A stretch of 64,000 nucleotides of DNA, taken from the NCBI RefSeq assembly GCF_001715295.1, contig NZ_MDKB01000005.1, positions 609,901-673,900 of the forward strand, read 5' to 3'. Position 1 is the stretch's first letter, and each line of letters opens with the position of its first letter. The notes beneath the pieces are model-generated. The model did no database searches, was not told where the DNA came from, and saw only the letters and a list, made by a program, of their open reading frames with translations. The stretch is from Streptomyces griseus. Its GTDB lineage: Bacteria; Actinomycetota; Actinomycetes; Streptomycetales; Streptomycetaceae. Both the position numbers and the translations under genes were made by a program. Shown here in pieces: positions 14,621 through 24,120 of the stretch.

Positions 14621-17600
14621 TCAGTCGGCGGTCGGTGCGGTGGGCCAGGGGTCCGCGTTCCTGCACGGGGGACCGGGGGGAGTGCCGACGGGCACGAAGC
14701 GCTCGCGCTCCTCCTCGGTGTAGTCACGCCCGGCCGACGAGCAGAGGCGGGGGAACCAGTTCGCGCGAAGAAGGTCGTAGGTCTGCCGCCAGCCCTTGGC
14801 GTAGGCGACCAAGCGGTCCTCGTGGACGATCGCTGTCCGCCTGGTGTCGAGCACGGTGGGGATGGCGCCGATATGCCGGCCTGTGTCGGTTGCCCACAGG
14901 TCGTAGCCGTCGGAGGATTCCGTGATCGCCGTGCCGTCCGAGGTCAGAGAGACCAGGTCGTCCAGGCGGTCCACGGCCATGGGGTGCCCCGCGGTCTCCC
15001 GCCGGTCCACCGTCCACCGGCGGACGGTACCGTCCGCGCTCTGCACCAGCAGACTTCGCCCGTCGGCGGAGAAGGCGAGGCGGCATTGCATGAAGTCGTC
15101 GAAGACGGGGCCGATCCGGTCACCCGACAGGACCCCGATCCGTCGGCCGGCGAGGAGGTCCCAGAGCTGGATGGTGCCCCGGGAAACACCCGCCCTGGTG
15201 ACGACCGCGACCTGGTGCGGGTGGTCCGGTCGTGGCACCAGCTGTCCGGTCGAGCGGAGGGACGAGACGAGCGCACCGTCCGTGCGCTCGACCGACACGG
15301 GGAGTCCCACCTGCCGGCCGGTGACCGAGTCCACCCGCAGGAGCGTGCCTCCCACCGTCAGAACAGCAATGTCGCCGCCCTCCAGAGGCGCGACCCGGTC
15401 CAACGCGCCGAGCGGATTTCCGGAATCCGTGCCGACGTCGAGTTCCACGGCCTTCCAGCGCTCCAGGTCGCCGGCTTCGTGGACGAGCAGCCCTGTGCCG
15501 TTCGACTGCCACACCACGAGTCGGCTGTTCTCCGGCGTCCACGCCACCCGCCATCGCGGGCTGCCGGAACCGATCGCGGGGAGTTCGACGGAGTCGCCCC
15601 GGCCGTCGACGGTGTCGCGGACGTGCAACCGCAGGTCGGTCGCCCAGGCGACGGCCCGCCCGTCGGGGGACAGCGCGTCCGGCACACTGCTGGGGTTGAA
15701 CTCCTCCTCCGCCGACGGAGCCCCGGGCTCCGTCGCCAGCGTCATCAGCGTGCCCCCGACGGTGGCCAGCACGGTCACCGGGTCGCCTTCCTTCTGCACA
15801 GCGGCGATCGCGGCGGTCACGGTGTCCTCGTCCTCGATGCGCGGTACCCGGGTCCTGAAGGTCTCCCCGGTGGGCAGCCGGGTGAGGGCGACCTCCGCGA
15901 ACGCACCGGCTTCCGCGTCCTGCATGACGTATCCGCCCGTGTCGTCCGGCAGCAGCGCGCTGCCGGGCAGGGGCCGGGACGCGCCGGTGGTGGTGTCGTG
16001 CACGTATACGCGGGATCGGAGGTCCGTACCGCGCTGCTCGACGGCGTAGTCACCGCCTCCGTGGAGCCGTAGATTGCCCCGCGGGACACCGGTGACGATC
16101 CGCCGCACGATGCGACCGGACCCCAGCTGCCGCAGCTCCACCACACTCGACAGGTCTTTGCGCGTCCAGAGGAGTACCACGGTGTCGGGGTCCTCACCGA
16201 ACGCGGCCTCGTTCGGCTCCACCCCTCTCGGAACGAGATCCTCGGCCACCGGCAGGGAAGCGCCGTCGGCCACGTCCCAGGCCTCGACGAACCCCTGCCG
16301 GTCCTGATCCCGCGGGAGGATTTCCGTGCCGCCCAGCAGCCGAAGAAGGCGCGTCCCGTCTTCGCTGAAGTCGAGATCGGCTGCGTACACGACTCGATCG
16401 GCCGTGTCGGCGGCCTTCAGGCGCAGGGGATCGCGCGGTTCTCCGTCGAGCCGCCACAGGAACACCCGGCCGTCGGGTGTCGCCGCCGCGTAGTGCCGGC
16501 CGTCGGGGCTGATCTCGGAGCTGACGTCGCCGGCGGGCGCCCCGCGCAGCGCGTAGGACCGGGGAGAGCCGCCCAGCGCCCCTGTCACCACGGAGACCAC
16601 CACGGGAGCGGCGCCCGCCGGCTTGGACCACACCACCAGGGTGCGGCCGTCCGGTGTGGTGTCGAGACGCGTCGCCCGCCCGGGCCAGAGGCCGACATGA
16701 CTGCCGCGCAGGTACTCCCCGGTGACATGGCTGCGCAGCAGCGCCTCCTGTGCCTGCGGTGTGTCATCCGCGTTCCAGGCCGCCAGCGCCAGCTGGATCG
16801 AGCTCCCGGGATCACGGGTGGCCCTCTCGCTCGCCTCGTCGGCGAGCGCGCGGGACGCGAGGGTGCGCAGCTGCCGTTCGGCCTTCCGGCTGCTGTCGCG
16901 AGCCATGTCGGCGAGCACGCCGGCGCCCACCAGGAGGGCCAGAAGCGTTGCTACCAGCGCCTGCCAGCGCCGGAGTGCCCGCCGTGCGAACTTCCGGCTC
17001 GCACCGATGTACGCGCGCTCGAGTGCGGTGATCTCTGCCGGCCGGAGGGCGGCGTGCTCGACGGCCACCTCGAGCACGCTGCCGTGCAGCAGGGCTCCCG
17101 TCTCCCTGCCCGTCTGTTCCCAGCGCGTCAGGTCCCGGCGCAGCTCCTCCTGCCAGGTCCGGAATGCGCGGCTGTCGTCCAGCCAGTCCCCCAGCCGCTG
17201 CCAGTGGCGGGTCAGGGCCTCGTGCGCGAGGTCCACGATCTCCGTGCCCTCGTCGGTGTGGCCGAAAACGATCAGCTTGCCGGGTGCGAGACGGCGCGCG
17301 AGCGCCGACGTGGCGGGGTCCATGTCGGCGACCGGGGTGGGACGACGGGTGTAGCCGCCGTGGTCCGCCGGTCGTGCCAGCTGGACGAAGAGTGCTTGGG
17401 CGAGGGGGAGTTCGGCGTCCCGGACCACGGCACGGAAGGAGTCCTCCGCGTACCCGGCGAGAGCGCCGGCGATTCCGCCGAGGTCCTCGTACACCGCGTG
17501 GGTCAGCATCGACCGCTCGCGCCGGTCCCACAGACGGGTCAGCGCGAACTCCACGAGCGGCATGCGTCCCGGCTCGTCGGCCGCGTCACGCACGATCCGG

Positions 17601-19009
17601 TCGGCGAGCCCCGGCTCCAGCCACAGTCCGGGCACCCCGTCGACGGGCCGGGTGATCGCGTCCCTCAGACCGTCGGGGCCGAGCGGGGCGAGGAGCATCA
17701 CCGCGTCGCTGAGCGCCGACGACGTCTCGGCCGTCATCAGGGCTTCGATGGAGTCCGGGCGCGCCGTGACCACGGCCCGGGGGGCGTGGTCGGCCTCCCC
17801 GCCGACGGCGCCGCACAGGTGGAACAGCAGATGGAGCAGTCTGCGCGCGGCGTCCGGTGCGGCACCCGCGTACTCCTCCAACTGGTCGACGACGAGGAGG
17901 TGGCCTGCCCGGCCGCCCTGTCTGCGTAACGCGGCACGCAGGCCGGAGGCAGCCTCTGCCGTCGCGGGGCCGTCCGGGGCCTCGCTCAGTGACGCGGTCA
18001 GCTCCGCCGCCCGGCGCAGCCGGCCCGTCTCCCCTTCGTCCGGTTCCAGCACGGCCACCAGCGCCTGGGCCAGCACGGCCTCCGGCCGAAGTCCCGCGAC
18101 GGGACGCATCAGGGAGACGGTCAGGCCGTCCGCCCGCACCCCGGGCAGCAGTCCGGCCCGGATCAACGACGATTTGCCACACCCGGAAGGCCCCGCCACC
18201 ACGGTGACCGGACGGCTCCGGACCGCACGGCGAAGCCGTTCGACGTCCGCTTCGCGGCCGTGGAAGAACGCGGCGTCGTCCTCGTCGAACGCTGCCAGCC
18301 CACGGAAGGGGCACTGCGGCGCCACGACGTCCTCGTCCACCAGGTCACGGGACGGAACCAAGTACGCGGTGCCGTTCAGCCCGCCGCGTCCGGCGGCCAC
18401 CGTCATACCGATGACACCGCCCTGCGCGTCGTCCCAGACGGCCGATCCGCTGAAGCCCGGCTGGATCGGCACTCCCCCCGGGCCCGCGTCCATCTGGAGC
18501 CAGCCCGACCCCTGCACGCCACGCAGTGAGCCGGAGGCCCATGCCCCGTGGTCGCCGCCGGCGGGGAAGCCGTACGCCCGGAACTCGTGACCCCAGACGG
18601 CAGTTCCGTCGACCAGCGGCACCGGACGCGCGCCTGCGACCGGCTGGTGGAGCCGCAGCAGCGCCACGTCTCCGCTGTCGTCCTCCTCGCGGGTGGGCTG
18701 CCAGGAGACGACCGTCGCGCCGACCGCCGGAATGCGACCTTCGTCGTCGCGGAGCAGCGGGAACTCGACGCGCACCACGTCCTCCGGGGCGTTCCCGGTA
18801 TCCCGGGGCAGGCCGAGAGCGTCGGCCACCACATGCGCGCAGGTGCAGACGACGTCCGGGGCGACAAGGAAGCCTGCCCCGGCCACCGGGCCGTCGGCCG
18901 GTGAACTCGACGGTCCGTCCGCCGACGGGTGCGCAGACGGTGCTGCCCGTAAGCGCACCAGGCCGGATTCGACCGCCCCCGCTCCGCGCGCACGCGAGGC
19001 ACCCTTCAT
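14621..19009 (-). CDS. Trypsin-like protease - nSTAND ATPase - WD40-type propeller protein
   Basis: A 1462-residue three-part signalling protein. Residues about 40-220 are a trypsin-like serine protease with His59 (CTCAHVV), Asp114 (SGDVALL) and Ser187 (PGFSGSAVW) as the likely triad. Residues about 235-670 are a STAND-type NTPase of the nSTAND class: CPFRGLAAF...FFHGRE, Walker A GPSGCGKSS (273-281), Walker B LLVVDQLEEY (371-380) and LAHEALTRHWQRLGDWL near 595. A membrane helix follows (about 684-700), then LASRALADEA and a long propeller of degenerate WD40-like blades. In this family the propeller is thought to sense a signal, the NTPase to switch, and the protease to act. The ATG overlaps the Trypco1 stop (ATGA), so the two are co-translated. 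Predicted biological-conflict role (as proposed for such families by Kaur, Aravind and colleagues); the trigger is unknown. Confidence 0.85.
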   Translation of the reverse strand: MKGASRARGAGAVESGLVRLRAAPSAHPSADGPSSSPADGPVAGAGFLVAPDVVCTCAHVVADALGLPRDTGNAPEDVVRVEFPLLRDDEGRIPAVGATVVSWQPTREEDDSGDVALLRLHQPVAGARPVPLVDGTAVWGHEFRAYGFPAGGDHGAWASGSLRGVQGSGWLQMDAGPGGVPIQPGFSGSAVWDDAQGGVIGMTVAAGRGGLNGTAYLVPSRDLVDEDVVAPQCPFRGLAAFDEDDAAFFHGREADVERLRRAVRSRPVTVVAGPSGCGKSSLIRAGLLPGVRADGLTVSLMRPVAGLRPEAVLAQALVAVLEPDEGETGRLRRAAELTASLSEAPDGPATAEAASGLRAALRRQGGRAGHLLVVDQLEEYAGAAPDAARRLLHLLFHLCGAVGGEADHAPRAVVTARPDSIEALMTAETSSALSDAVMLLAPLGPDGLRDAITRPVDGVPGLWLEPGLADRIVRDAADEPGRMPLVEFALTRLWDRRERSMLTHAVYEDLGGIAGALAGYAEDSFRAVVRDAELPLAQALFVQLARPADHGGYTRRPTPVADMDPATSALARRLAPGKLIVFGHTDEGTEIVDLAHEALTRHWQRLGDWLDDSRAFRTWQEELRRDLTRWEQTGRETGALLHGSVLEVAVEHAALRPAEITALERAYIGASRKFARRALRRWQALVATLLALLVGAGVLADMARDSSRKAERQLRTLASRALADEASERATRDPGSSIQLALAAWNADDTPQAQEALLRSHVTGEYLRGSHVGLWPGRATRLDTTPDGRTLVVWSKPAGAAPVVVSVVTGALGGSPRSYALRGAPAGDVSSEISPDGRHYAAATPDGRVFLWRLDGEPRDPLRLKAADTADRVVYAADLDFSEDGTRLLRLLGGTEILPRDQDRQGFVEAWDVADGASLPVAEDLVPRGVEPNEAAFGEDPDTVVLLWTRKDLSSVVELRQLGSGRIVRRIVTGVPRGNLRLHGGGDYAVEQRGTDLRSRVYVHDTTTGASRPLPGSALLPDDTGGYVMQDAEAGAFAEVALTRLPTGETFRTRVPRIEDEDTVTAAIAAVQKEGDPVTVLATVGGTLMTLATEPGAPSAEEEFNPSSVPDALSPDGRAVAWATDLRLHVRDTVDGRGDSVELPAIGSGSPRWRVAWTPENSRLVVWQSNGTGLLVHEAGDLERWKAVELDVGTDSGNPLGALDRVAPLEGGDIAVLTVGGTLLRVDSVTGRQVGLPVSVERTDGALVSSLRSTGQLVPRPDHPHQVAVVTRAGVSRGTIQLWDLLAGRRIGVLSGDRIGPVFDDFMQCRLAFSADGRSLLVQSADGTVRRWTVDRRETAGHPMAVDRLDDLVSLTSDGTAITESSDGYDLWATDTGRHIGAIPTVLDTRRTAIVHEDRLVAYAKGWRQTYDLLRANWFPRLCSSAGRDYTEEERERFVPVGTPPGPPCRNADPWPTAPTAD

Positions 19010-19341
19010 GCGGAACGATCGCGATTCCACTCCAGGGTCACCGCGAAGTTCGCCTCGCCCGCCGTCCTGGCCACCACCACTCCGGCCTCGGCGGAAAGCT
19101 TGATCCCGAACTCGACGCTCACCGTGTCGGGAGGCTGGACCATGTCCCGCACACTGCGCGCGACCGCCTCGACGGCGGGGCGCACGTGGGCCAGAGCTTC
19201 CTGAAGGGTCTCGGCGGACGCCCGCGCCAACTCGGAGCCGCGGCCCACCCTGCCGATCCCGCTCTCCTCGGTTCCCGGTCCGTCCACCTCGACCCGGACT
19301 GCTGTGCCGTCCCCGAGCTGCATGTCCCCGATCTGTGCCAT
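19006..19341 (-). CDS. Trypco1 (trypsin-co-occurring, CU044_2847-type) protein
   Basis: A 111-residue protein with the trypsin-co-occurring domain 1 layout. An N-terminal strand (GTAVRVEVDG) is followed by a long helix (SETLQEALAHVRPAVEAVARSVRDM) and then strands with PDTVSVEFGIKLSAEAGVVVARTAGEANFAVTLEW. The phrase VEFGIKLSAEAG..VA....ANF.V.L.W is the family signature. Such proteins are encoded next to trypsin-like proteases, often fused to STAND NTPases, and are proposed to be a partner or substrate of the protease. Here the gene stop overlaps the protease start by 4 bases. ATG 19341 has a GGGGGG site 4 bases upstream. It is the first gene of the operon; its promoter must lie in 19342-19592. 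Confidence 0.85.
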   Translation of the reverse strand: MAQIGDMQLGDGTAVRVEVDGPGTEESGIGRVGRGSELARASAETLQEALAHVRPAVEAVARSVRDMVQPPDTVSVEFGIKLSAEAGVVVARTAGEANFAVTLEWNRDRSA

Positions 19342-19520
19342 GGTGCCCCCCGTTGCCCATGCCTGACGAACCGTCGGCAACTTTAGGTCCGGTCCGAGAA
19401 GGAGATCAAGGGTGGTACCGGCCCGGAGCGCACCTGCCGATGTCCCCTCGTGACGGACCACCGCTTCGAGGAAGGTGGACGCCCTTCCCCGCTCCGTCAC
19501 ACGGGGCGTTTGTCCTGACA

Positions 19521-19530
19521 TACATATGTA
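19521..19530. promoter_or_regulatory. Palindrome TACATATGTA before the HutC-type gene
   Basis: A perfect 10-bp AT-rich dyad, TACATATGTA, 62 bases upstream of the GntR/HutC gene and in the divergent gap shared with the Trypco1 operon. It could be the operator of the regulator itself or part of a promoter. Confidence 0.35.
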
Positions 19531-19592
19531 CAGAGCTGGTGGTGGGCGGTACGGCATACTGAACGCCCGGTTCCACGCTTCGAGGAGTCCCC

Positions 19593-20336
19593 ATGGAGTC
19601 GATCACCGAGCTGATAAGCATCGACCGCAGCAGCCCGGTCCCGCTGTACTTCCAGGTCGCCCAGCAGCTCCAGCAGCTGATCGAGTCGGGCAGATTGGCG
19701 CCCGGCACCCGGCTGGAGAACGAGATCGCCCTGGCGGACAAGTTCGGGCTCTCCCGGCCGACGATGCGACAGGCCATGCAGCACCTCGTCGACAAGGGAC
19801 TGCTCGCGCGCAAGCGCGGCGTGGGCACCCAGGTCGTCACCGACAAGGTGCGCAGGCAGATAGAACTGACCAGCCTCTTCGAGGACCTCAAGCGGGAGGG
19901 CCGCCGGCCTCGCACCGAGGTGCTGTCCCTGGAGACCGTGCCCGCCGCGGGCGGCATCGCGGTCGCCCTTGCACTCGAACCCGGGACGCCCACCGTGGCG
20001 CTGCGCAGGCTCCGTTACGCGGATGACGAGCCCATCGCCGTCATGGAGAACCACGTGCCGGCGAGTCTGCTGTCGCCGACCGAGGACGATCTCACCAGGC
20101 ACGGGCTCTACGAACTGCTCGAGCGGGCAGGTGTATCCCTGCGCACCGCCCGTCAGACGATCGGGGCGCGCCGGGCCACGGCGCCGGAGGCCCGGCTGCT
20201 GGGCGAAGGCCGCAGCAGCACCCTGCTCACCATGCAGCGCACGGTCCATGGCGACGCGGGCTGCCCGGTGGAGTTCGGATCGCATCTCTACCGCGCTTCC
20301 CGCTACTCCTTCGAGATGACGCTGACCGCCCGGTGA
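19593..20336 (+). CDS. GntR/HutC family transcriptional regulator
   Basis: A 247-residue regulator. The winged HTH occupies about residues 14-80 (PLYFQVAQQLQQLIESGRLAPGTRLENEIALADKFGLSRPTMRQAMQHLVDKGLL...GVGTQVV). A UTRA ligand-binding domain follows (about 95-240: ELTSLFEDLKREGRRPRTEVL ... FEFGSHLYRASRYSFEMTL type ending). UTRA domains bind small metabolites, commonly sugars or amino-acid derivatives. ATG 19593 follows GAGGAGT. It stands alone, divergent from the Trypco1/protease operon, and convergent with the cold-shock gene, so its target is unclear. Confidence 0.85.
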   Translation: MESITELISIDRSSPVPLYFQVAQQLQQLIESGRLAPGTRLENEIALADKFGLSRPTMRQAMQHLVDKGLLARKRGVGTQVVTDKVRRQIELTSLFEDLKREGRRPRTEVLSLETVPAAGGIAVALALEPGTPTVALRRLRYADDEPIAVMENHVPASLLSPTEDDLTRHGLYELLERAGVSLRTARQTIGARRATAPEARLLGEGRSSTLLTMQRTVHGDAGCPVEFGSHLYRASRYSFEMTLTAR

Positions 20337-20502
20337 AACGGCGGGCGGGGGCGGAACCCGCCGTCACCGGGCAGGCCGGGCCCCCGGCGGGGCGGCGGGC
20401 CGGGCCGCACCCCTGCCCGGAACGGCTCCGGTGCCGCCGGTGGGCGGCGGGCGGGCCAGGCCCGCCGCCGCAGCGGCCTGCGGGTGCGGGCGACGGCCGG
20501 CG

Positions 20503-20706
20503 TCAGCCGGGTGTGACGTTCTCGGCCTGGGGCCCCTTCGGCCCCTGCGTGACGTCGAACTGGACCTTCTGCCCCTCGAAGAGCTCGCGGAATCCGGTAC
20601 TGGCGATGGCCGAGTAGTGCACGAACACGTCGGGGCCGCCGCCGTCCTGCTCGATGAATCCGAAGCCCTTCTCCGGGTTGAACCACTTCACGGTGCCGGT
20701 GGCCAT
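20503..20706 (-). CDS. cspA: Cold-shock domain protein
   Basis: A 67-residue single OB-fold RNA/DNA chaperone. RNP1 (KGFGFI) and RNP2 (VFVHYSAI) are present, as are MATGTVKWFN and the family end QGPKGPQAENV. Such proteins bind single-stranded nucleic acid and loosen RNA structure. ATG 20706 is chosen over an ATG six codons upstream because GGAGAG lies just before it. A 428-base gap upstream leaves room for the long leader common to csp genes. Streptomyces has several paralogues. Confidence 0.92.
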   Translation of the reverse strand: MATGTVKWFNPEKGFGFIEQDGGGPDVFVHYSAIASTGFRELFEGQKVQFDVTQGPKGPQAENVTPG

Positions 20707-21134
20707 GGTGCTCTCCTTACACACGGGAACGACTCCCCGCGCGGCGCGCGGGTGCGAGGAGATCGTCTTCGCATCACGCGCGGAACGGGCGCAGACACGC
20801 CCACGTCATGACACGAACGAGACCGGGACACGGCTCCCGACACCTCCGCGGGCACCGCACCCGACGGTCGACGCCCGAGCACTGCCGACGGCTCCGGCCG
20901 CTGTGGAGACTGCGGCTGCCGACCTGCGCCGCCCGCCCTAGCATGGAGCCCAGGGCAGGTGAGAACGAGCGGCCGCGGCGGAGCCACCGGCTCCGTGCGG
21001 GACGCCACCGGGCCCCTGCCCCCGCGCACATCGGCCTCACGCATGCGGACGGGGTCGCTACTCGGCGCAGTACGTGGAAGGCACATGGATACGCCGACCG
21101 TCGTGAAGACGCGCACAGTCGGAAGGGAAGGCCC
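20707..21134. other. Divergent gap between csp and DUF2267 genes
   Basis: A 428-base gap with no convincing gene. It must carry the csp promoter and leader and the promoter of the DUF2267/polX unit. I see no clear consensus element. Confidence 0.4.
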
Positions 21135-21566
21135 ATGCCCGCAACACACCCGATCGATTTCGAGCACGCCATCCACACCGCGAACATCTGGCTGAAAGGG
21201 GTGGCGGAAGCTCTGGACACCCCGGACCGCCATTTCGCCCACCGGGTGCTGCGCACCTGGCTGCACACGTTCCGCGACCGGCTCACCGTGGATGTCGCCG
21301 CCCACTTCGCGGCGCAGCTGCCGGAGCTGCTGCGGGGCGTCTACTACGACGGATGGGACCCCAGTGTCGTACCCGTGCGGTACGACCGCGAGGGGTATGT
21401 CGGCCGGTTCGTCCAGCAGGCGAAGGTCGACGCCGGCGACGTTCCCCGGATCGCCGCCGCGGTCACTGTCGTCGTACGCGACCACGTCTCGCCCGGACAC
21501 CTGGAGGCGGCGCTGGAACAGCTCCCGCACGACATCCGCGACCTTCTGCTCCAGCCGGCCGGCTGA
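21135..21566 (+). CDS. DUF2267 family protein
   Basis: A 143-residue mostly helical protein. It matches DUF2267: FEHAIHTANIWLKGVAEALD, then AHRVLRTWLHTFRDRLTVDVAAHFAAQLPELLRGVYYDGWDP, and an ending on bacterial-lysine-free helices (VSPGHLEAALEQLPHDIRDLL). The family is widespread in soil bacteria; its function is unknown. ATG 21135 follows GGAAGGGAAG. It lies 67 bases before polX on the same strand and may be co-transcribed. Confidence 0.8.
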   Translation: MPATHPIDFEHAIHTANIWLKGVAEALDTPDRHFAHRVLRTWLHTFRDRLTVDVAAHFAAQLPELLRGVYYDGWDPSVVPVRYDREGYVGRFVQQAKVDAGDVPRIAAAVTVVVRDHVSPGHLEAALEQLPHDIRDLLLQPAG

Positions 21567-21633
21567 CGGGCCGGCCGGACCAGCCGAAGCCCGGAAGGAG
21601 GTGTGACGGGGGCGTGAGCGCCCACCCGACACC

Positions 21634-23394
21634 ATGGTCCGGTCCAACGACGACGTCGCGGCGCTCCTGCAGGAGTACGCGGATCTGATCTCGATCACCG
21701 GAGGAGACGCGTACAGAGCACGCGTCTACGAGAAGGCCGCCCGTGCCACCGGTGGTTACCACGCCGACGTGTCCACGCTCGACGCCAAGGGGTTGCGGGA
21801 CATCCCGGGGGTCGGCAGGTCCATCGCCGAGAAGATCTCCGAGTACTTCCGTACCGGCAGCGTGGCCGCGGTGGAGGAGCTGCGCGCGAGGATCCCGGAC
21901 GGGGTCCGGCGGCTGACGGCCGTTCCCGGGCTGGGCCCCAGGAAGGCACTGGTCCTCTACGAGGAACTGGGCGTCGCCTCGATCGACGATCTGGTCGCCG
22001 CGATCCGTGCCGAGCGGCTGCGCGACCTGAAGGGCTTCGGCCCCAGGACCGAGCAGAACATCCTCCACGGCGTGGATCTCCTGCGCTCCTCGGCCGGCCG
22101 CTTCCAGCTCGACCTGGCGACGGACCTCGCCGACGACATCGTCGAGGCTCTGTCCCAGGTGACGGGCTGCCTCCGCTGCACGTACGCCGGATCGCTGCGC
22201 CGCGTGCGGGAGACGATCGGCGACATCGACGTCCTCGCCGCGGCCGAGGAGTCGGCGCCGCTCATGGACGCGTTCGTCGCGCTGCCGGACGTCACCGAAG
22301 TCGTCGCGCAGGGTGCGTCGAAGACCTCGGTACGGACCCGCAGGGGCGTGGCCGTCGATCTGCGGGTGGTACCGCCGGACTCCTGGGGTGCGGCGCTGCA
22401 GTACTTCACCGGGTCGAAGGCGCACAACATCCGCACCCGGGAACGGGCCGTGCACCAGAAGCTGAAGTTGTCCGAGTACGGCCTGTTCGACGCGGAGAGC
22501 GGCGAGAAGATCGTGTCCGGGACGGAGGAGGAGGTGTACGCGCGGCTCGGCCTGCCCTGGATCCCCCCGACGCTCCGCGAGGACCGGGGCGAGATCGAGG
22601 CGGGCCTCCGCGGCGAACTCCCGGATCCGGTCACGGAGTCGGACCTGCGGGGCGACCTGCACACGCACACCGACCTGACCGACGGCCTCGCGCCGGCGGA
22701 GGAGATGGCGGAGGCGGCCGCCGAGCGCGGCTACGCCTACTACGCGATCACCGATCACGGACCGGACCTGTACATGCAGCAGATGACCGAGGAGCGGATC
22801 CTGGCCCAGCGCGAGCGGCTGCGGGAGATGGACGGCACGTACGGCAGGCGGGGCGGGCGGGACGGCATGCGGATCCTGCACGGGGTGGAACTCAACATCG
22901 GCCCGGACGGGGAGGTCGACTGGCCCGGGGAGTTCCTGGCGGGCTTCGACCTGTGCGTGGCCTCGGTGCACTCACACTTCACGCAGGGGCGAGAGGAGAT
23001 GACGCGGCGGATCCTGCGTGCCTGCGAGAACCCGTACGTCAACATCATCGGCCATCCCACCGCCCGTCGCATCGGCCGGCGACCGCCCGTCGACGCCGAC
23101 CTCGACGAGATCTTCGCCGCCTGTGCGCGGACCGGCACGGCTCTGGAGATCAACAGCCACCCCGACCGGCTGGACCTGCGCGACGAGGACATCCTGCGGG
23201 CCCGTCGGCACGGAGTGAGGTTCGCCGTCGACAGCGACGCCCATTCCGTGCTCCACCTGGCCAACATGCGCTACGGCGTGGGGACGGCCCAGCGCGGCTG
23301 GCTCACCAAGGACGAGGTGATCAACACCTGGCCGGAGACCCGCCTGCGGCGCTTCCTGCGCAAGGGGCGGACCGGTCATGGGCCGGGCGCCTGA
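21634..23394 (+). CDS. polX: DNA polymerase/3'-5' exonuclease PolX
   Basis: A 586-residue family X repair polymerase. An N-terminal 8-kDa/HhH region (residues 1-130, GLRDIPGVGRSIAEKISEYF and LTAVPGLGPRKALVLYEELG) is followed by the polymerase palm with GSLRRVRETIGDIDVL (two catalytic Asp) and GVAVDLRVV (third Asp). A C-terminal PHP phosphoesterase domain carries LHTHTDLTDG, AITDHG, HGVELNI, SVHSHF, IGHPTAR, INSHPDR and DSDAHS, the full metal-ligand set. Such enzymes fill short gaps and trim 3' ends in base-excision and end repair. Length and motif order match bacterial PolX. Confidence 0.93.
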   Translation: MVRSNDDVAALLQEYADLISITGGDAYRARVYEKAARATGGYHADVSTLDAKGLRDIPGVGRSIAEKISEYFRTGSVAAVEELRARIPDGVRRLTAVPGLGPRKALVLYEELGVASIDDLVAAIRAERLRDLKGFGPRTEQNILHGVDLLRSSAGRFQLDLATDLADDIVEALSQVTGCLRCTYAGSLRRVRETIGDIDVLAAAEESAPLMDAFVALPDVTEVVAQGASKTSVRTRRGVAVDLRVVPPDSWGAALQYFTGSKAHNIRTRERAVHQKLKLSEYGLFDAESGEKIVSGTEEEVYARLGLPWIPPTLREDRGEIEAGLRGELPDPVTESDLRGDLHTHTDLTDGLAPAEEMAEAAAERGYAYYAITDHGPDLYMQQMTEERILAQRERLREMDGTYGRRGGRDGMRILHGVELNIGPDGEVDWPGEFLAGFDLCVASVHSHFTQGREEMTRRILRACENPYVNIIGHPTARRIGRRPPVDADLDEIFAACARTGTALEINSHPDRLDLRDEDILRARRHGVRFAVDSDAHSVLHLANMRYGVGTAQRGWLTKDEVINTWPETRLRRFLRKGRTGHGPGA

Positions 23395-24120
23395 CCGGAG
23401 GCCGGGGCAGGCCCCGCACGGCGCCCGTGGACCGGCGCCCGCGTACCGCCACGGATGCCTGGAGCAACCCCCCGCCGGTGAGCGGCCGATGAACCTCGAC
23501 AGCGCCGAACTGCCGCGCGGCGCCATGCTGTTCCCGTGCGGTCCGCTGCCGTTCGTGCGCTTCGTCCGCACCCGGCAGCCGGGCGCCGGGGTCCCGGCAC
23601 CTCGCGACCCTGCGAGGTCCTCTCCCGACGCCCCACCCGCCACGCCGCCCCTCGAGTGGGCCGGGTCCGCGCGCTCCGGCGCCGGACCCCGCGAAGCCGT
23701 AAGCGACCTCGAGAGTGCTCGAAAGTTTCGGAGCATGCGTCTTCGATCTCCGCGCGGACGAAGGGGATGCCGGGAGGGGCGGGGCGGATCCCGGCCGCAC
23801 GGAACGGCGCTCTTATTGTGACAAAAGCTCCTATCTCACCGGCGACATGACGCCGACTCTTTCGTGACCGATGCCGAAACCATTGACAGGCGACGGGCCC
23901 GGTTCAACACTGTTCGCCGTCGACAGGCCTCGGCCACTGTCGATCCGGGCCCCACCCTGACCCGGTCACTCCAGCCGGTCGCCGAGCGCACGGCGACCGC
24001 TCCTCCGGCCGGGTGCGCGCCACCGAGGCGCAGGGCGGCGGCCGTCCGCAACCGCCGCTCCCCCACTCCGCCCCCTCCGTGACCACCGTCGTCCCACCAG
24101 CACGAGGAGGACCCACCCGC
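23395..24120. other. Long leader region before the acetylxylan esterase gene
   Basis: A 726-base stretch without a convincing gene. It contains a xylanase-type palindrome (23720-23730) and a TTGACA at 23883-23888 with a weak -10 (AACACT) 17 bases on, so the esterase transcript may start around 23917. Confidence 0.45.
23720..23730. promoter_or_regulatory. Xylanase-type operator CGAAAGTTTCG
   Basis: An 11-bp palindrome with five-base arms, CGAAA-G-TTTCG. Read on the minus strand it is CGAAACTTTCG, the element reported upstream of xylanase genes in Streptomyces and linked to LacI-type repressors of xylan use. It lies 390 bases before an acetylxylan-esterase-like gene, which fits in function but is far for a simple operator. 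Confidence 0.45.

Noticed and set aside
23378..23821. A 147-codon open frame after polX
   Set aside because: Overlaps the polX end, low-complexity Arg/Pro/Ala composition, no motif.
23883..23911. TTGACA with AACACT 17 bases on, as the acetylxylan esterase promoter
   Set aside because: The -35 is good but the -10 is weak; not listed as its own feature, only mentioned with the leader.
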